Part shown: one piece after another, positions 1-5,573 of the stretch
Position numbering within the stretch: position 1 is the stretch's first letter
How the letters are laid out: the number at the start of each line of letters is the position of its first letter
Source: Promethearchaeota archaeon
GTDB lineage: Archaea > Asgardarchaeota > Lokiarchaeia > Sigynarchaeales > SOKP01
Length of the DNA: 6,684 nt
Direction of reading: 5' to 3'
Assembly: GCA_014729315.1 (NCBI GenBank)
Contig: WJKD01000379.1
Location: 1-6,684 of the forward strand
Position numbers and translations under genes: made by a program
Notes under the pieces: generated by a model
The model's input: only the letters and a program-made list of their open reading frames with translations
Databases searched by the model: none
Told to the model about the DNA's origin: nothing

Positions 1-383
1 CATTTATTCATCACGCTCTCAATTGTTTTGCTAGTGTCTTCCTCCCTTTCGATCTCAAATCTTTGATAAAGAATTGGTCGAGTCCAGATTTTTTCCGCCA
101 ATACCTTAAGATTGAATACTAACGAGTCGAAAATAACAAACCCAAAAATAATAATCATAATTAATAAAACAATTAATAACGGAGAGTTTACAAAATTTGA
201 AAAGAAATACGACGAAAGAAGTAGGTTCGATATTATTATTCCAAAGACACCGATTTGGATCGCAATTATCAAGATTTGAAGATAAGATTTTATCGTAAAT
301 TTGTGCCGAAGATTTTCCAAATAATTTAATTCTTTGTTATAATATTTTAATAGTTCTTTTCCCGTCTTTAAATTAAAGCTCAT
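1..383 (-). CDS. Two-helix membrane protein, C-terminus cut by window edge
   Basis: An open frame reads from an ATG at 383-381 to the window edge, giving 127 residues (starting MSFNLKTGKELL) with no stop. The first 32 residues are charged and probably cytosolic. Two hydrophobic segments follow, at about residues 33-57 and 67-90, separated by a short loop with few charges (SSYFFSNFVNSP). After them comes a charged, probably helical stretch rich in Glu, Lys and Arg. This suggests a two-transmembrane protein with both ends on the same side and a longer cytosolic tail lying outside the window. I do not recognise the family. It lies 144 bases downstream of the alcohol dehydrogenase on the same strand, but a T-rich terminator-like run and its own TATA box in the gap suggest separate transcription. 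There is no clear Shine-Dalgarno. That this is a real gene is supported by the length of the open frame, its sensible amino acid composition and its well-placed promoter. Confidence 0.72.
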   Translation of the reverse strand, partial: MSFNLKTGKELLKYYNKELNYLENLRHKFTIKSYLQILIIAIQIGVFGIIISNLLLSSYFFSNFVNSPLLIVLLIMIIIFGFVIFDSLVFNLKVLAEKIWTRPILYQRFEIEREEDTSKTIESVMNK

Positions 384-436
384 CTAAATTCCCAAAAATA
401 TCTATTGTTTTTTAATAATTATTAAATCATAAAATG

Positions 437-460
437 CTTATATATCTAATTAAGAATTAG
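437..460 (-). promoter_or_regulatory. TATA box with adjoining palindrome upstream of the membrane protein gene
   Basis: Read on the minus strand, GATATATAAG (446-437) is a good archaeal TATA box. It lies about 55 bases before the ATG at 383, which predicts a start of transcription near 415 and a leader of about 30 bases. Immediately upstream, at the BRE position, is CTAATT-AAG-AATTAG (446-460), a perfect 6-base inverted repeat with a 3-base spacer. It could be an operator that blocks TFB/TBP binding, but such repeats also arise by chance in AT-rich DNA. Confidence 0.45.
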
Positions 461-502
461 TTTGTTTTGGATGTTGCATCATCAGATAATTGATAGGTTA
501 GT

Positions 503-525
503 TTAAAAATAAGAAAGAAAAAAAG
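503..525 (-). terminator. T-rich terminator after the alcohol dehydrogenase
   Basis: Starting two bases after the dehydrogenase stop codon, the minus strand reads CTTTTTTTCTTTCTTATTTTT, a nearly pure pyrimidine run with several T tracts. Archaeal RNA polymerase terminates on such U-rich runs without needing a hairpin. No strong stem precedes it. Confidence 0.5.
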
Positions 526-527
526 AT

Positions 528-1724
528 TTAAAAGTCTACATCCTTACCCTCATAGGCATGGGTAAAGAGTTTTTTATAGTCTTCTGTATTAGGCCCTCTT
601 GGACTCATCACGCTACTGGAGCTTTGAAAACAAAGGTTTACCAGTTCATCGAGATTTTTATCGAAATCTTCTCTACTAACACCTGTGTCCTCAAGTTTAG
701 ACGAAAGATTAATTTCCTTTTGAAGGTCTTTTATTTTAGTTACTACTTTATGAGCGGCTGCGTTATCATCTTCGTCCCATTTTGCCCAACCTAACTTTTT
801 AGATATTCGAGCGTAAATTTTAACAGCTTCGTCGTTATCGGGGTTATTTAGTATGTATTGAGAAATATACGGTAAAAAAATTCCAACGCATTTACCGTGA
901 GGAGTATGGAAAATTGCTCCCCAACTATGCCCCATACTATGCCCTATATGAGCTTGCGAATTTCCAAATCCTAATCCCGCGATTGTGGCGGCTTGGTGCA
1001 TTTTATCTCTCGCTTCCATATCTTCGCCGTCTTTTACGGCTGTTGGTAAATATTCAAACACTAATTCAATCGCTTTAAGACACATTGCATCCGCAAATTC
1101 GTTTTTCCACACGGAGGCAAAACCTTCAACGGCGTGTGCTAGTGCGTCAAAACCAGTGTCTGCGGTGAGTGAAGGAGGCATTCCCTTCGGAAAGATTGGA
1201 TCGACTATTGCGTATGTTGGAATAAGCCCTTTATGAGCCTGTTCTAATTTTTTCCAGATATCTTGCTCGTATCGTGAAATTACAACTGCCCAAGTAGTTT
1301 CAGCGCCCGTTCCGGATGTTGTAGGGATTGCGATCATCTTGGCTTTTTTTCCTAATTCGTATAGATCCATGTTAAAAGGGTGTAAATCGTCAACTACAGC
1401 ATCTGGGAACTCGTAAAGCGCCCAAGCTGCTTTAGCAGTATCCATCACGGAACCTCCTCCTAAAGCAATAATTATGTCAGGCTGATATGCTATACATTTT
1501 TCCTTAGCTTTAAGTACGTCTTCCTCGTGAGGATCTGGTTTTACATCCTTAAACACATCAAATTGTTTTTCAAATTGTACTAATTTATCTGTTAAAATTT
1601 TTAAGTAGCCAAGTTTTTCTAAATTCTCGTCGGTTACAATAAAGACTTTTTTTCCCGAGATATTTTCGATGAAATCTATTGCATCCTCGCCGTATATTAT
1701 TTTTGGACTGAAAAAATACCACAT
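528..1724 (-). CDS. Iron-containing alcohol dehydrogenase (group III)
   Basis: A cytoplasmic NAD(P)-dependent enzyme that interconverts alcohols and aldehydes or ketones, plausibly in fermentation or redox balancing. The substrate cannot be read from the sequence. Numbered from the upstream in-frame GTG (1736), the Rossmann-like half has GGGSVMDTAK at 93-102 and IPTTSGTGAETT at 137-148. The metal-binding half has D197 and H201 (in DALAH), H266 and H280 (in PHG), matching the four Fe/Zn ligands of FucO-type enzymes; H270 matches a further conserved histidine. The C-terminus has the family-like SPR and AYEGKDVDF. The protein is full length for the family. I place the start at the ATG 1724-1722, giving 398 residues beginning MWYFFSPKIIYGE. 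AGGTGA lies 8 bases before this ATG, and that Shine-Dalgarno overlaps the alternative GTG at 1736 and so cannot serve it. The flanking minus-strand membrane gene appears to be transcribed separately. There is no sign of damage. Confidence 0.95.
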   Translation of the reverse strand: MWYFFSPKIIYGEDAIDFIENISGKKVFIVTDENLEKLGYLKILTDKLVQFEKQFDVFKDVKPDPHEEDVLKAKEKCIAYQPDIIIALGGGSVMDTAKAAWALYEFPDAVVDDLHPFNMDLYELGKKAKMIAIPTTSGTGAETTWAVVISRYEQDIWKKLEQAHKGLIPTYAIVDPIFPKGMPPSLTADTGFDALAHAVEGFASVWKNEFADAMCLKAIELVFEYLPTAVKDGEDMEARDKMHQAATIAGLGFGNSQAHIGHSMGHSWGAIFHTPHGKCVGIFLPYISQYILNNPDNDEAVKIYARISKKLGWAKWDEDDNAAAHKVVTKIKDLQKEINLSSKLEDTGVSREDFDKNLDELVNLCFQSSSSVMSPRGPNTEDYKKLFTHAYEGKDVDF

Positions 1725-1966
1725 TATTTTTTTCACCTATTCTATTTTAAAGTTATTATTACTGTTTAAAGTTGGTTTTCTTCTCTTAAATTTTTTTCTT
1801 GTGTTCATTCATCTTTGTTTAATAGTTTTTTTTAATCAATTTCTCTTCAAAGATTATTGCAATGGATAGAAAAAAGTCAATATCTTAGTCCCGGATTCTG
1901 GAGAAGGTTTAAGGGTTTTTATAAGATTAATAATAAATTTATAATTATTGTTTTAATTCTAGAACA
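1725..1966. promoter_or_regulatory. Divergent promoter region between dehydrogenase and MNT/HEPN operon
   Basis: About 240 bases with no gene that I can support. On the minus strand, ACTTTAAAC (1772-1764) is a weak TATA candidate about 45 bases before the dehydrogenase ATG. On the plus strand there are two TATA candidates for the nucleotidyltransferase gene: TTTTTATAAG (1916-1925) and AAATTTATAATTA (1935-1947). The second is centred about 26 bases before the ATG at 1967, which would give a leaderless or almost leaderless mRNA, consistent with no Shine-Dalgarno at that start. The assignments are by spacing and motif only. Confidence 0.4.
1733..1738 (-). promoter_or_regulatory. Shine-Dalgarno that sets the dehydrogenase start
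   Basis: The minus strand reads AGGTGA here, followed by an 8-base A-rich spacer and then ATG at 1724-1722. AGGTGA is part of the archaeal consensus AGGAGGTGAT. The GTG of the longer reading frame lies inside this site, so the ATG is the better start. Confidence 0.6.
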
Positions 1967-2380
1967 ATGCATTTAAATATGAATAAGGAAGATATCCATA
2001 ACCTAGAAGAATCTGAACATCTTTCGATAAAGAAATTAATAAAAAAAATGACTAACGATTCACAGGTCTATGGTTTAATCAGGTTTGGAAGCTCGGTCAA
2101 ATCTCCTAAATACAATGATATTGATCTTTGTATTGTCTCCCGTAAAGACATCACTGCTGAGAAAAGACTTAAGTATCGGGTATTTTTGGAGGAAAGATTC
2201 GATGTTCAGTTTTTTCACGAACTTCCTCTCTATATACAACATAAGGTTCTAAAATATGGGATATATGAATATATTAGGGATTATGATACATTATTTGATA
2301 TATGTGTCCAATCTATAAGGGAATATTCGTTATTCGAACCACATTATAAGATGTATTTGGAGTTGATAAGAGATTATTGA
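1967..2380 (+). CDS. mntA: MNT-family nucleotidyltransferase antitoxin (MntA-like), module 1
   Basis: A minimal nucleotidyltransferase of 137 residues, the expected antitoxin of the HEPN toxin that follows. In the HepT/MntA (type VII) family the antitoxin uses ATP to AMPylate a tyrosine of the toxin's RX4HXY motif and so silences it. Visible motifs are G41-S42, then D51 and D53 (NDIDLCIV) as the metal-binding pair, and D79 (FDVQFF) as the third carboxylate. After these comes ELPLYIQ, which the other antitoxin in this window shares in similar form. The spacing between GS and DxD is 8 residues, shorter than the 10 in the second antitoxin. The active site is complete. The start at 1967 fits a leaderless transcript; the ATG at 1979 (M5) is a second option. 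The stop at 2378-2380 overlaps the predicted start of the toxin gene, so the two are probably translationally coupled. Antitoxin-before-toxin order is the reverse of module 2. Confidence 0.85.
   Translation: MHLNMNKEDIHNLEESEHLSIKKLIKKMTNDSQVYGLIRFGSSVKSPKYNDIDLCIVSRKDITAEKRLKYRVFLEERFDVQFFHELPLYIQHKVLKYGIYEYIRDYDTLFDICVQSIREYSLFEPHYKMYLELIRDY
2359..2367 (+). promoter_or_regulatory. Shine-Dalgarno inside mntA for the hepT start
   Basis: GGAGTTGAT matches 8 of 9 bases of GGAGGTGAT, the archaeal ribosome binding consensus. It ends 5 bases before ATT at 2373 and 8 bases before ATT at 2376. It also encodes part of the antitoxin C-terminus (LELIRDY), so chance is possible, but its position exactly before the expected toxin N-terminus argues for function. 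Confidence 0.5.
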
Positions 2381-2795
2381 AGAGAAAATACTAACCAAAC
2401 TGGAAAGTCTTGAAAAATATCTTTCAAAAACTGAGAGCATAATACCTGAAAGTAAAGAGGAATACGAAAAGTCATTTAAAACTCAGTTGGCTACAGAGCG
2501 ATTGCTTCAGATATGCATAGAGATTATGATTGATGTCAGTCTTTTACTATTCAAGTTATTTAAACTTGGCATTCCGAAAGATGAAGAGGACATATTTAGG
2601 AAATTGAACCCTTATTTGAAAAATGCAGAGACTTACCAAGAGATGAAAAGATTTAGGAATATTCTTGTACACAGATATGAAGTAGTCAATAACGATCTTG
2701 TATATTTTAATGCAACACATAAGCTTGAAGATTTCTTTAGTTTTATTGATGAAGTAAAACGAATACTTAAAGAAAAAAGGAATAAAATTAATTGA
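2373..2795 (+). CDS. hepT: HEPN-family ribonuclease toxin (HepT-like), module 1, probable ATT start
   Basis: HepT toxins are small all-helical HEPN RNases that dimerise and cleave RNA, and the partner nucleotidyltransferase inactivates them. From ATT at 2373 this frame gives 140 residues, the usual family length. It has an N-terminal charged helix (about residues 3-22), then ERLLQICIEIMIDV (42-55) typical of the HEPN core. The catalytic motif RNILVHRY has R95, H100 and Y102, a complete RX4HXY with its AMPylation-target tyrosine. The only standard start in the N-terminal part is TTG at 2487, which would remove the first helix and leave 102 residues. The reading frame is open up to a stop at 2367, and the codons before 2487 are clearly protein-like. 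The best start is ATT at 2373 or 2376, overlapping the antitoxin stop and behind GGAGTTGAT. A lost base near 2370 in the assembly is the main alternative. No internal damage is seen, so the module is probably active. Confidence 0.82.
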   Translation: MIEEKILTKLESLEKYLSKTESIIPESKEEYEKSFKTQLATERLLQICIEIMIDVSLLLFKLFKLGIPKDEEDIFRKLNPYLKNAETYQEMKRFRNILVHRYEVVNNDLVYFNATHKLEDFFSFIDEVKRILKEKRNKIN

Positions 2796-2986
2796 ATAAT
2801 ATAAAGCTTTAAAATTCGTTATTGTTTTTAATTATTTTTAAAGTAATTAATTTTTTTAAAAATCTCAAATTTCAATTATTTATTCTGTTTATTTCATAGT
2901 TAACTTTATAATATAGCAACGAAAATTGTATCTAAAATCTAAATATACCTTCTCCAAATAATAATAAAAGTTCTCATGATTTTTTT
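2796..2986. terminator. Convergent intergenic region with T-rich terminators
   Basis: This is the tail-to-tail gap between module 1 and module 2. On the plus strand T tracts at about 2819-2861 (TTGTTTTTAATTATTTTT, then AATTTTTTTAAAAATC) form a likely terminator for the mntA-hepT operon. On the minus strand CTTTTATTATTATTT (2971-2957) is a weaker candidate for the oppositely directed mntA. I see no gene or RNA structure in the gap. Confidence 0.45.
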
Positions 2987-3391
2987 TCAGAAAGATTTCA
3001 ACAATTTTAAACGCTCCTTAACACTCTTAAATTGATTTGAGAGTATCCTTTCTTTACAATCGTCCCATTTTTTCCTAAATTGGCGAAAATATTCAGAAAT
3101 CTCTAAAATATCTCCAAATAAAACGCGATAATTATTAACAATTGCGATTTGAATGTAAATCGGTAAGAGTTCAAATATCCGAATATCGTACTTTAAGGAG
3201 GCAATCCCAAAAAGTTCCATCTGTATTTTCTTGTTTTTTTCTTTATTATTTGAACGAGTAATAACTGCGATGTCCAGATCTGAATTAGGCCGCATACCTC
3301 CTTCAACGAAAGACCCATAAATTACAACTTCGAAGCTTTCCTTCAGCTCGTTCAAATCCTCTTTAATTCTTTTGATCTTCCGTAATTCCAT
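2987..3391 (-). CDS. mntA: MNT-family nucleotidyltransferase antitoxin (MntA-like), module 2
   Basis: A second minimal nucleotidyltransferase, 134 residues. The active site is complete: G26-S27 (YGSFVEGG), ten residues on D38 and D40 (NSDLDIAVI), and D69 (KYDIRIFELLPIYIQ) as the third carboxylate. By family it should AMPylate a HepT toxin. The start ATG at 3391 has AGAGGG (3404-3399) seven bases upstream as Shine-Dalgarno. The gene begins 29 bases inside the end of the decayed toxin gene upstream, the toxin-then-antitoxin overlap usual for these operons. Its own partner is therefore dead, so it is either an orphan surviving by chance or retained for another job. One possibility, which is only inference, is protection against the live toxin 190 bases away. 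It is clearly diverged from the antitoxin of module 1, sharing mainly the catalytic motifs and LPhYIQ, so the two modules are not a recent duplication. Confidence 0.87.
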   Translation of the reverse strand: MELRKIKRIKEDLNELKESFEVVIYGSFVEGGMRPNSDLDIAVITRSNNKEKNKKIQMELFGIASLKYDIRIFELLPIYIQIAIVNNYRVLFGDILEISEYFRQFRKKWDDCKERILSNQFKSVKERLKLLKSF

Positions 3392-3780
3392 CTAATGTCC
3401 CTCTTATTAATTCTACCCATTCTTATATTAGGTGTTTAATATTGGTTATTGATTCAAATACCATTCCTCTTCAACAGTATTATAGCGATGTACTAAAATG
3501 TTACTCATACCATTAGCTTTTTTTAAGTCATCACCAAACGAAATATCAACTTCCAATCTTTTTACTATCTCTTGAATGTTGCTCTCATCGTCCTTTACGG
3601 GAGATCCTAAATCTTTCATTGCCATAGCTACGAGGTCAACCGTAGACTCTATTGCAGTTTGGAGTGAATAAAATATTCCTCGCTTTTCTAATTCATTTTG
3701 AGGAGCCTTGCTTAATAAATTAATAGAGCTTATGAGAAAATTATTTTATCGTTATATCTTTATGCTCTTAGTTTGTCCAT
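3363..3780 (-). pseudogene. Decayed HEPN toxin gene (hepT remnant), module 2
   Basis: Joining three frames on the minus strand gives a near full-length HepT of about 139 codons. Frame 1 begins at ATG 3780 with MDKLRA, then a TAA (3762-3760), then RYNDKII. A one-base loss near the T run at 3740-3737 leads to frame 2, which reads LISSINLLSKAPQNELEKRG, the HEPN core SLQTAIESTVDLVAMAMKDL, and then NGMSNILVHRYNTVEEEWYL, with a stop at 3448-3446. A second one-base loss near 3457 leads to frame 3, ESITNIKHLI, TAA (3425-3423), EWVELIRGTLDGITEDQKN, ending at 3365-3363 inside the start of mntA. The catalytic motif has lost its arginine: MSNILVHRY has S (AGT, one base from AGA or AGG) where RX4HXY needs R, while H and Y remain. 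Four disruptions plus an active-site loss make this a dead toxin. The toxin-then-antitoxin order and overlap are typical. Sequencing error could explain the T-run indels but hardly all the changes. Confidence 0.8.
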
Positions 3781-3814
3781 TTTTTTTACGAGCCTTACTT
3801 AAATAAAATTAATA
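3703..3814. repeat. Imperfect direct repeat flanking the 5' end of the hepT remnant
   Basis: GAGCCTTGCTTAATAAATTA, continuing ATA (3703-3725), recurs as GAGCCTTACTTAAATAAAAT, continuing TAATA (3790-3814). The copies differ by one substitution and two single-A insertions, and start 87 bases apart. One copy lies inside the coding remnant, the other just upstream of its ATG. This may be a small tandem duplication made while the toxin gene decayed. Both copies are AT-rich, so chance is not excluded, though the shared GAGCCTT helps. Confidence 0.4.
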
Positions 3815-3880
3815 CTAATAATATGCATTCTTAAGTGTATTTATTTTGAGTTTACTGGAATGATGTGCGAGTAAAAGCAT

Positions 3881-3892
3881 CCTTATATATGA
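3881..3892 (-). promoter_or_regulatory. TATA box upstream of the hepT remnant / mntA operon
   Basis: On the minus strand, TCATATATAAGG (3892-3881) is a good TATA match. Transcription would start near 3860, leaving about 80 bases before the remnant's ATG at 3780, and would run on into mntA of module 2. The gap 3781-3926 holds this site and a weak T-rich stretch after the TPR gene (TTCATTTTTCTC, about 3904-3893), and no gene. Confidence 0.4.
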
Positions 3893-3926
3893 GAAAAATG
3901 AATTAAGGATCTTTAAATGAACTCTC

Positions 3927-4931
3927 TTAAGGCACTATATTCTTAATATAATCATCTTGGAGATCCTTTAATACATTAGTCAAATACATTTCAAACCTCG
4001 TAGCAGATCTTAACTTCCAAGCTAGATTTTTACCTTTTTTACGAGTAACAAGTAGACTTTTTTGACTAAGCTGCTTTAATTTTACTTTAAGCAAGGCAAA
4101 ATTGTCGATTTGCTTAATTTCAAGCTCTTTAACTAAGTGGTTTAATGTGCTCCATTCGTTTGAAGAAATTTTTAAAATCTTTATTTCCATAACTATCCCC
4201 TCTAATTTAAACTCTTCTGAAAAAAATCCCCGTGATCGGTAAATACTGCTTAAATTATTCCAATACCGTAATTCTTTTGGTTTAATTTGAATAGCCGTTG
4301 TTATAAATCTATGTGCCTTCTTGAATTGCTTTCTTTCTAGATAAAATAAACCAATATCATTAAATATTAAGTCAAGTTGCCTTGATTGTCTATTTGATTT
4401 TAGCCCATTTAATTTTTTTTCGAGCGTTTTAATCACTAAATCAGCTTCCTCGTCATTTAGATAATTTAAGTAGTGCATTTCTAATAAGTATAAAACCACC
4501 GATGGATAACAACTCAAAAATCTCTTCGCAATCTCTTCCTTAAAAACTCTCTTTGCTTGAGGATCCCCCACTTCGGTTAATTTTGCTAACAGCGGAAAAG
4601 CGAGGTTTCGATGCAAAATCCTCGTGTCGTATCCGTGATCCGTCCAGGCTTGCAAGTTAGAGCAGTGACCCACGAATTCTTCCTGAGCTGTTATTCCTGT
4701 ATGTCCCATTCTTGCCCATTCCATCGAATGAGACAGTATCTCTGCAGCCTCATCTATTGAGTCTATATTATCGACTCTTTCATTCTTTTCTCTAGGAACA
4801 TTTAATAATAAGTATAAACACGTTATAAATAACTCGTTCTTAACATAGATATGAGTTTTGCCCTTTTCCAATCTTAAAGTGATATAATCGTTTATTTTAA
4901 ATATTGATTTAATATTTTTTTGATGATCCAT
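3927..4931 (-). CDS. Asgard-type GHCSNLQAW-domain protein with TPR and winged-helix-like C-terminus
   Basis: A 334-residue soluble protein of unknown function; numbering here is from the upstream TTG at 4982. The N-terminal part (about 26-62) resembles a small beta domain (YITLRLEKGKTHIYV). Next comes IDSIDEAAEILSHSMEW, and then the conserved core at about 102-155: GHCSNLQAW, TRILHRNLAFPLLAKLTE, GDPQAKRVFKEEI. I recall this core from Lokiarchaeal families; its function is unknown to me. TPR-like helix pairs lie at about 202-235 and 236-269. Residues 272-326 look like a winged helix: a helix SSNEWSTLNHLVKEL, a recognition-like helix ALLKVKLKQLSQKSLL, then a wing with basic and aromatic residues (VTRKKGKNLAWKL). 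This suggests a DNA- or RNA-binding regulator that takes input through TPRs, which is inference. The ATG at 4931 is preferred: GAGATGA precedes it, the TATA box lies only about 10 bases before the TTG, and the length then fits the paralog starting at 5574. Confidence 0.85.
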   Translation of the reverse strand: MDHQKNIKSIFKINDYITLRLEKGKTHIYVKNELFITCLYLLLNVPREKNERVDNIDSIDEAAEILSHSMEWARMGHTGITAQEEFVGHCSNLQAWTDHGYDTRILHRNLAFPLLAKLTEVGDPQAKRVFKEEIAKRFLSCYPSVVLYLLEMHYLNYLNDEEADLVIKTLEKKLNGLKSNRQSRQLDLIFNDIGLFYLERKQFKKAHRFITTAIQIKPKELRYWNNLSSIYRSRGFFSEEFKLEGIVMEIKILKISSNEWSTLNHLVKELEIKQIDNFALLKVKLKQLSQKSLLVTRKKGKNLAWKLRSATRFEMYLTNVLKDLQDDYIKNIVP

Positions 4932-4987
4932 AACATTCATCTCAAAAAATTGAATATTCCTTCCCCATAACTTAATAAACAAAAATC

Positions 4988-5010
4988 GTATATATAGTTT
5001 CTCACGAGAA
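4988..5010 (-). promoter_or_regulatory. TATA box and adjoining palindrome of the TPR/winged-helix gene
   Basis: On the minus strand, CTATATATAC (4997-4988) is a strong TATA box. It predicts a start of transcription near 4967, downstream of the TTG at 4982 and about 30 bases before the ATGs at 4940 and 4931. Directly upstream is TTCTC-AC-GAGAA (4999-5010), a perfect 5-base inverted repeat at the BRE position and a possible operator. Since the gene product may itself bind DNA, autoregulation is conceivable but unproven. Confidence 0.5.
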
Positions 5011-5170
5011 TACGAGATTTCTTTCTACTTGAAAATCTACATTCTATAATTTTAAGAACTTGGATAGTTTTTTTCTTTAGGGCCTTTGTAAGAGACATTA
5101 ATTTATAATAAAGATTTCATAGTTAATTCTATATACCAAAAAATAAAATGATAAAAATAGTGTAATAATA
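5011..5170. promoter_or_regulatory. Intergenic stretch with plus-strand TATA candidates
   Basis: Between the two divergent units. Plus-strand TATA candidates are TTTATAATAAAG (5102-5113) and TCTATATACC (5129-5138). The second would start transcription near 5159, a dozen bases before the ATG of the zinc-ribbon remnant at 5171. Nothing else is recognisable. Confidence 0.3.
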
Positions 5171-5521
5171 ATGGAAGACGATAGTTGACCCCTTTCAGTT
5201 CCTATTTTTGCTCATGGATAATATTATTATTCGTGTCCTATATGTAGAGAATATTTAGAAGAAGGATTATGTCCCATTTGCCTTCAAAGGTATGGTATTC
5301 CAAGAACTAAATTAACGAACCAAGAAATCAAGGATATTTTAAATACAAGGCAGAGGATATTAATGAATCGATTAACTAAACTATTAGTTTTTTTGCAAAC
5401 TAGCACTGTATTTATCAAATTTTTATTTTTCTTCTTAAGAAAATCAGATATTTTTGTTATTTTCGTTATTCTTATTAGAGCTCTGAGCAATCTCACATCC
5501 TATCTCATAATCCCACGATAA
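5171..5521 (+). pseudogene. Zinc-ribbon membrane protein, probably decayed (two early stops)
   Basis: One frame from ATG 5171 to TAA 5519-5521 reads as a coherent protein apart from TGA at 5186-5188 and TAA at 5219-5221. It reads MEDDS, stop, PLSVPIFAHG, stop, YYYSCPICREYLEEGLCPIC. Four cysteines form CxxC-x8-CxxC, a compact zinc ribbon. After it comes a charged stretch (LQRYGIPRTKLTNQEIKDIL) and two hydrophobic segments (around LLVFLQTSTVFIKFLFFFL and IFVIFVILIRALSNL), so the ancestor was probably a membrane-anchored zinc-ribbon protein of about 116 residues. TGA replacing TGG and TAA replacing a Lys, Glu or Gln codon are both single changes. No ATG, GTG or TTG lies between the last stop and the zinc ribbon. 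An upstream TATA box survives. An alternative is an expressed gene with an unusual start just before the ribbon. Function is unknown. Confidence 0.55.
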
Positions 5522-5560
5522 GGTTTATATTTGAACATAGCTTAATATTGTTTAAGGGAG
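5522..5560 (+). promoter_or_regulatory. Promoter and ribosome binding site of the plus-strand TPR gene
   Basis: GGTTTATATTTG (5522-5533) contains a classic archaeal TTTATAT box directly after the stop of the zinc-ribbon remnant. It predicts a start of transcription near 5552 and a leader of about 22 bases. GGGAG (5556-5560) is a Shine-Dalgarno candidate, although its 13-base distance from the ATG at 5574 is long; the whole leader is purine-rich. Confidence 0.55.
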
Positions 5561-5573
5561 AAGAGAAAGAGGG

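Noticed and set aside
558..1869. Plus-strand open frames at 558-794, 985-1236 and 1669-1869
   Set aside because: The first two lie wholly inside the antisense of the alcohol dehydrogenase and the third starts inside it. Their proteins show no family-like features, so they are shadows.
2487..2795. TTG at 2487 as the toxin start
   Set aside because: It would delete the first HEPN helix and shorten the protein to 102 residues, while clear family-like coding continues upstream to 2373.
3363..3780. Programmed frameshifting to explain the split HepT frames
   Set aside because: Two shifts plus two in-frame TAA codons and the loss of the catalytic arginine fit decay, not recoding.
5186..5188. TGA read as selenocysteine in the zinc-ribbon gene (some Lokiarchaeota have the selenocysteine system)
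   Set aside because: A TAA follows eleven codons later in the same frame, I see no SECIS-like hairpin, and a TGG-to-TGA change is simpler.
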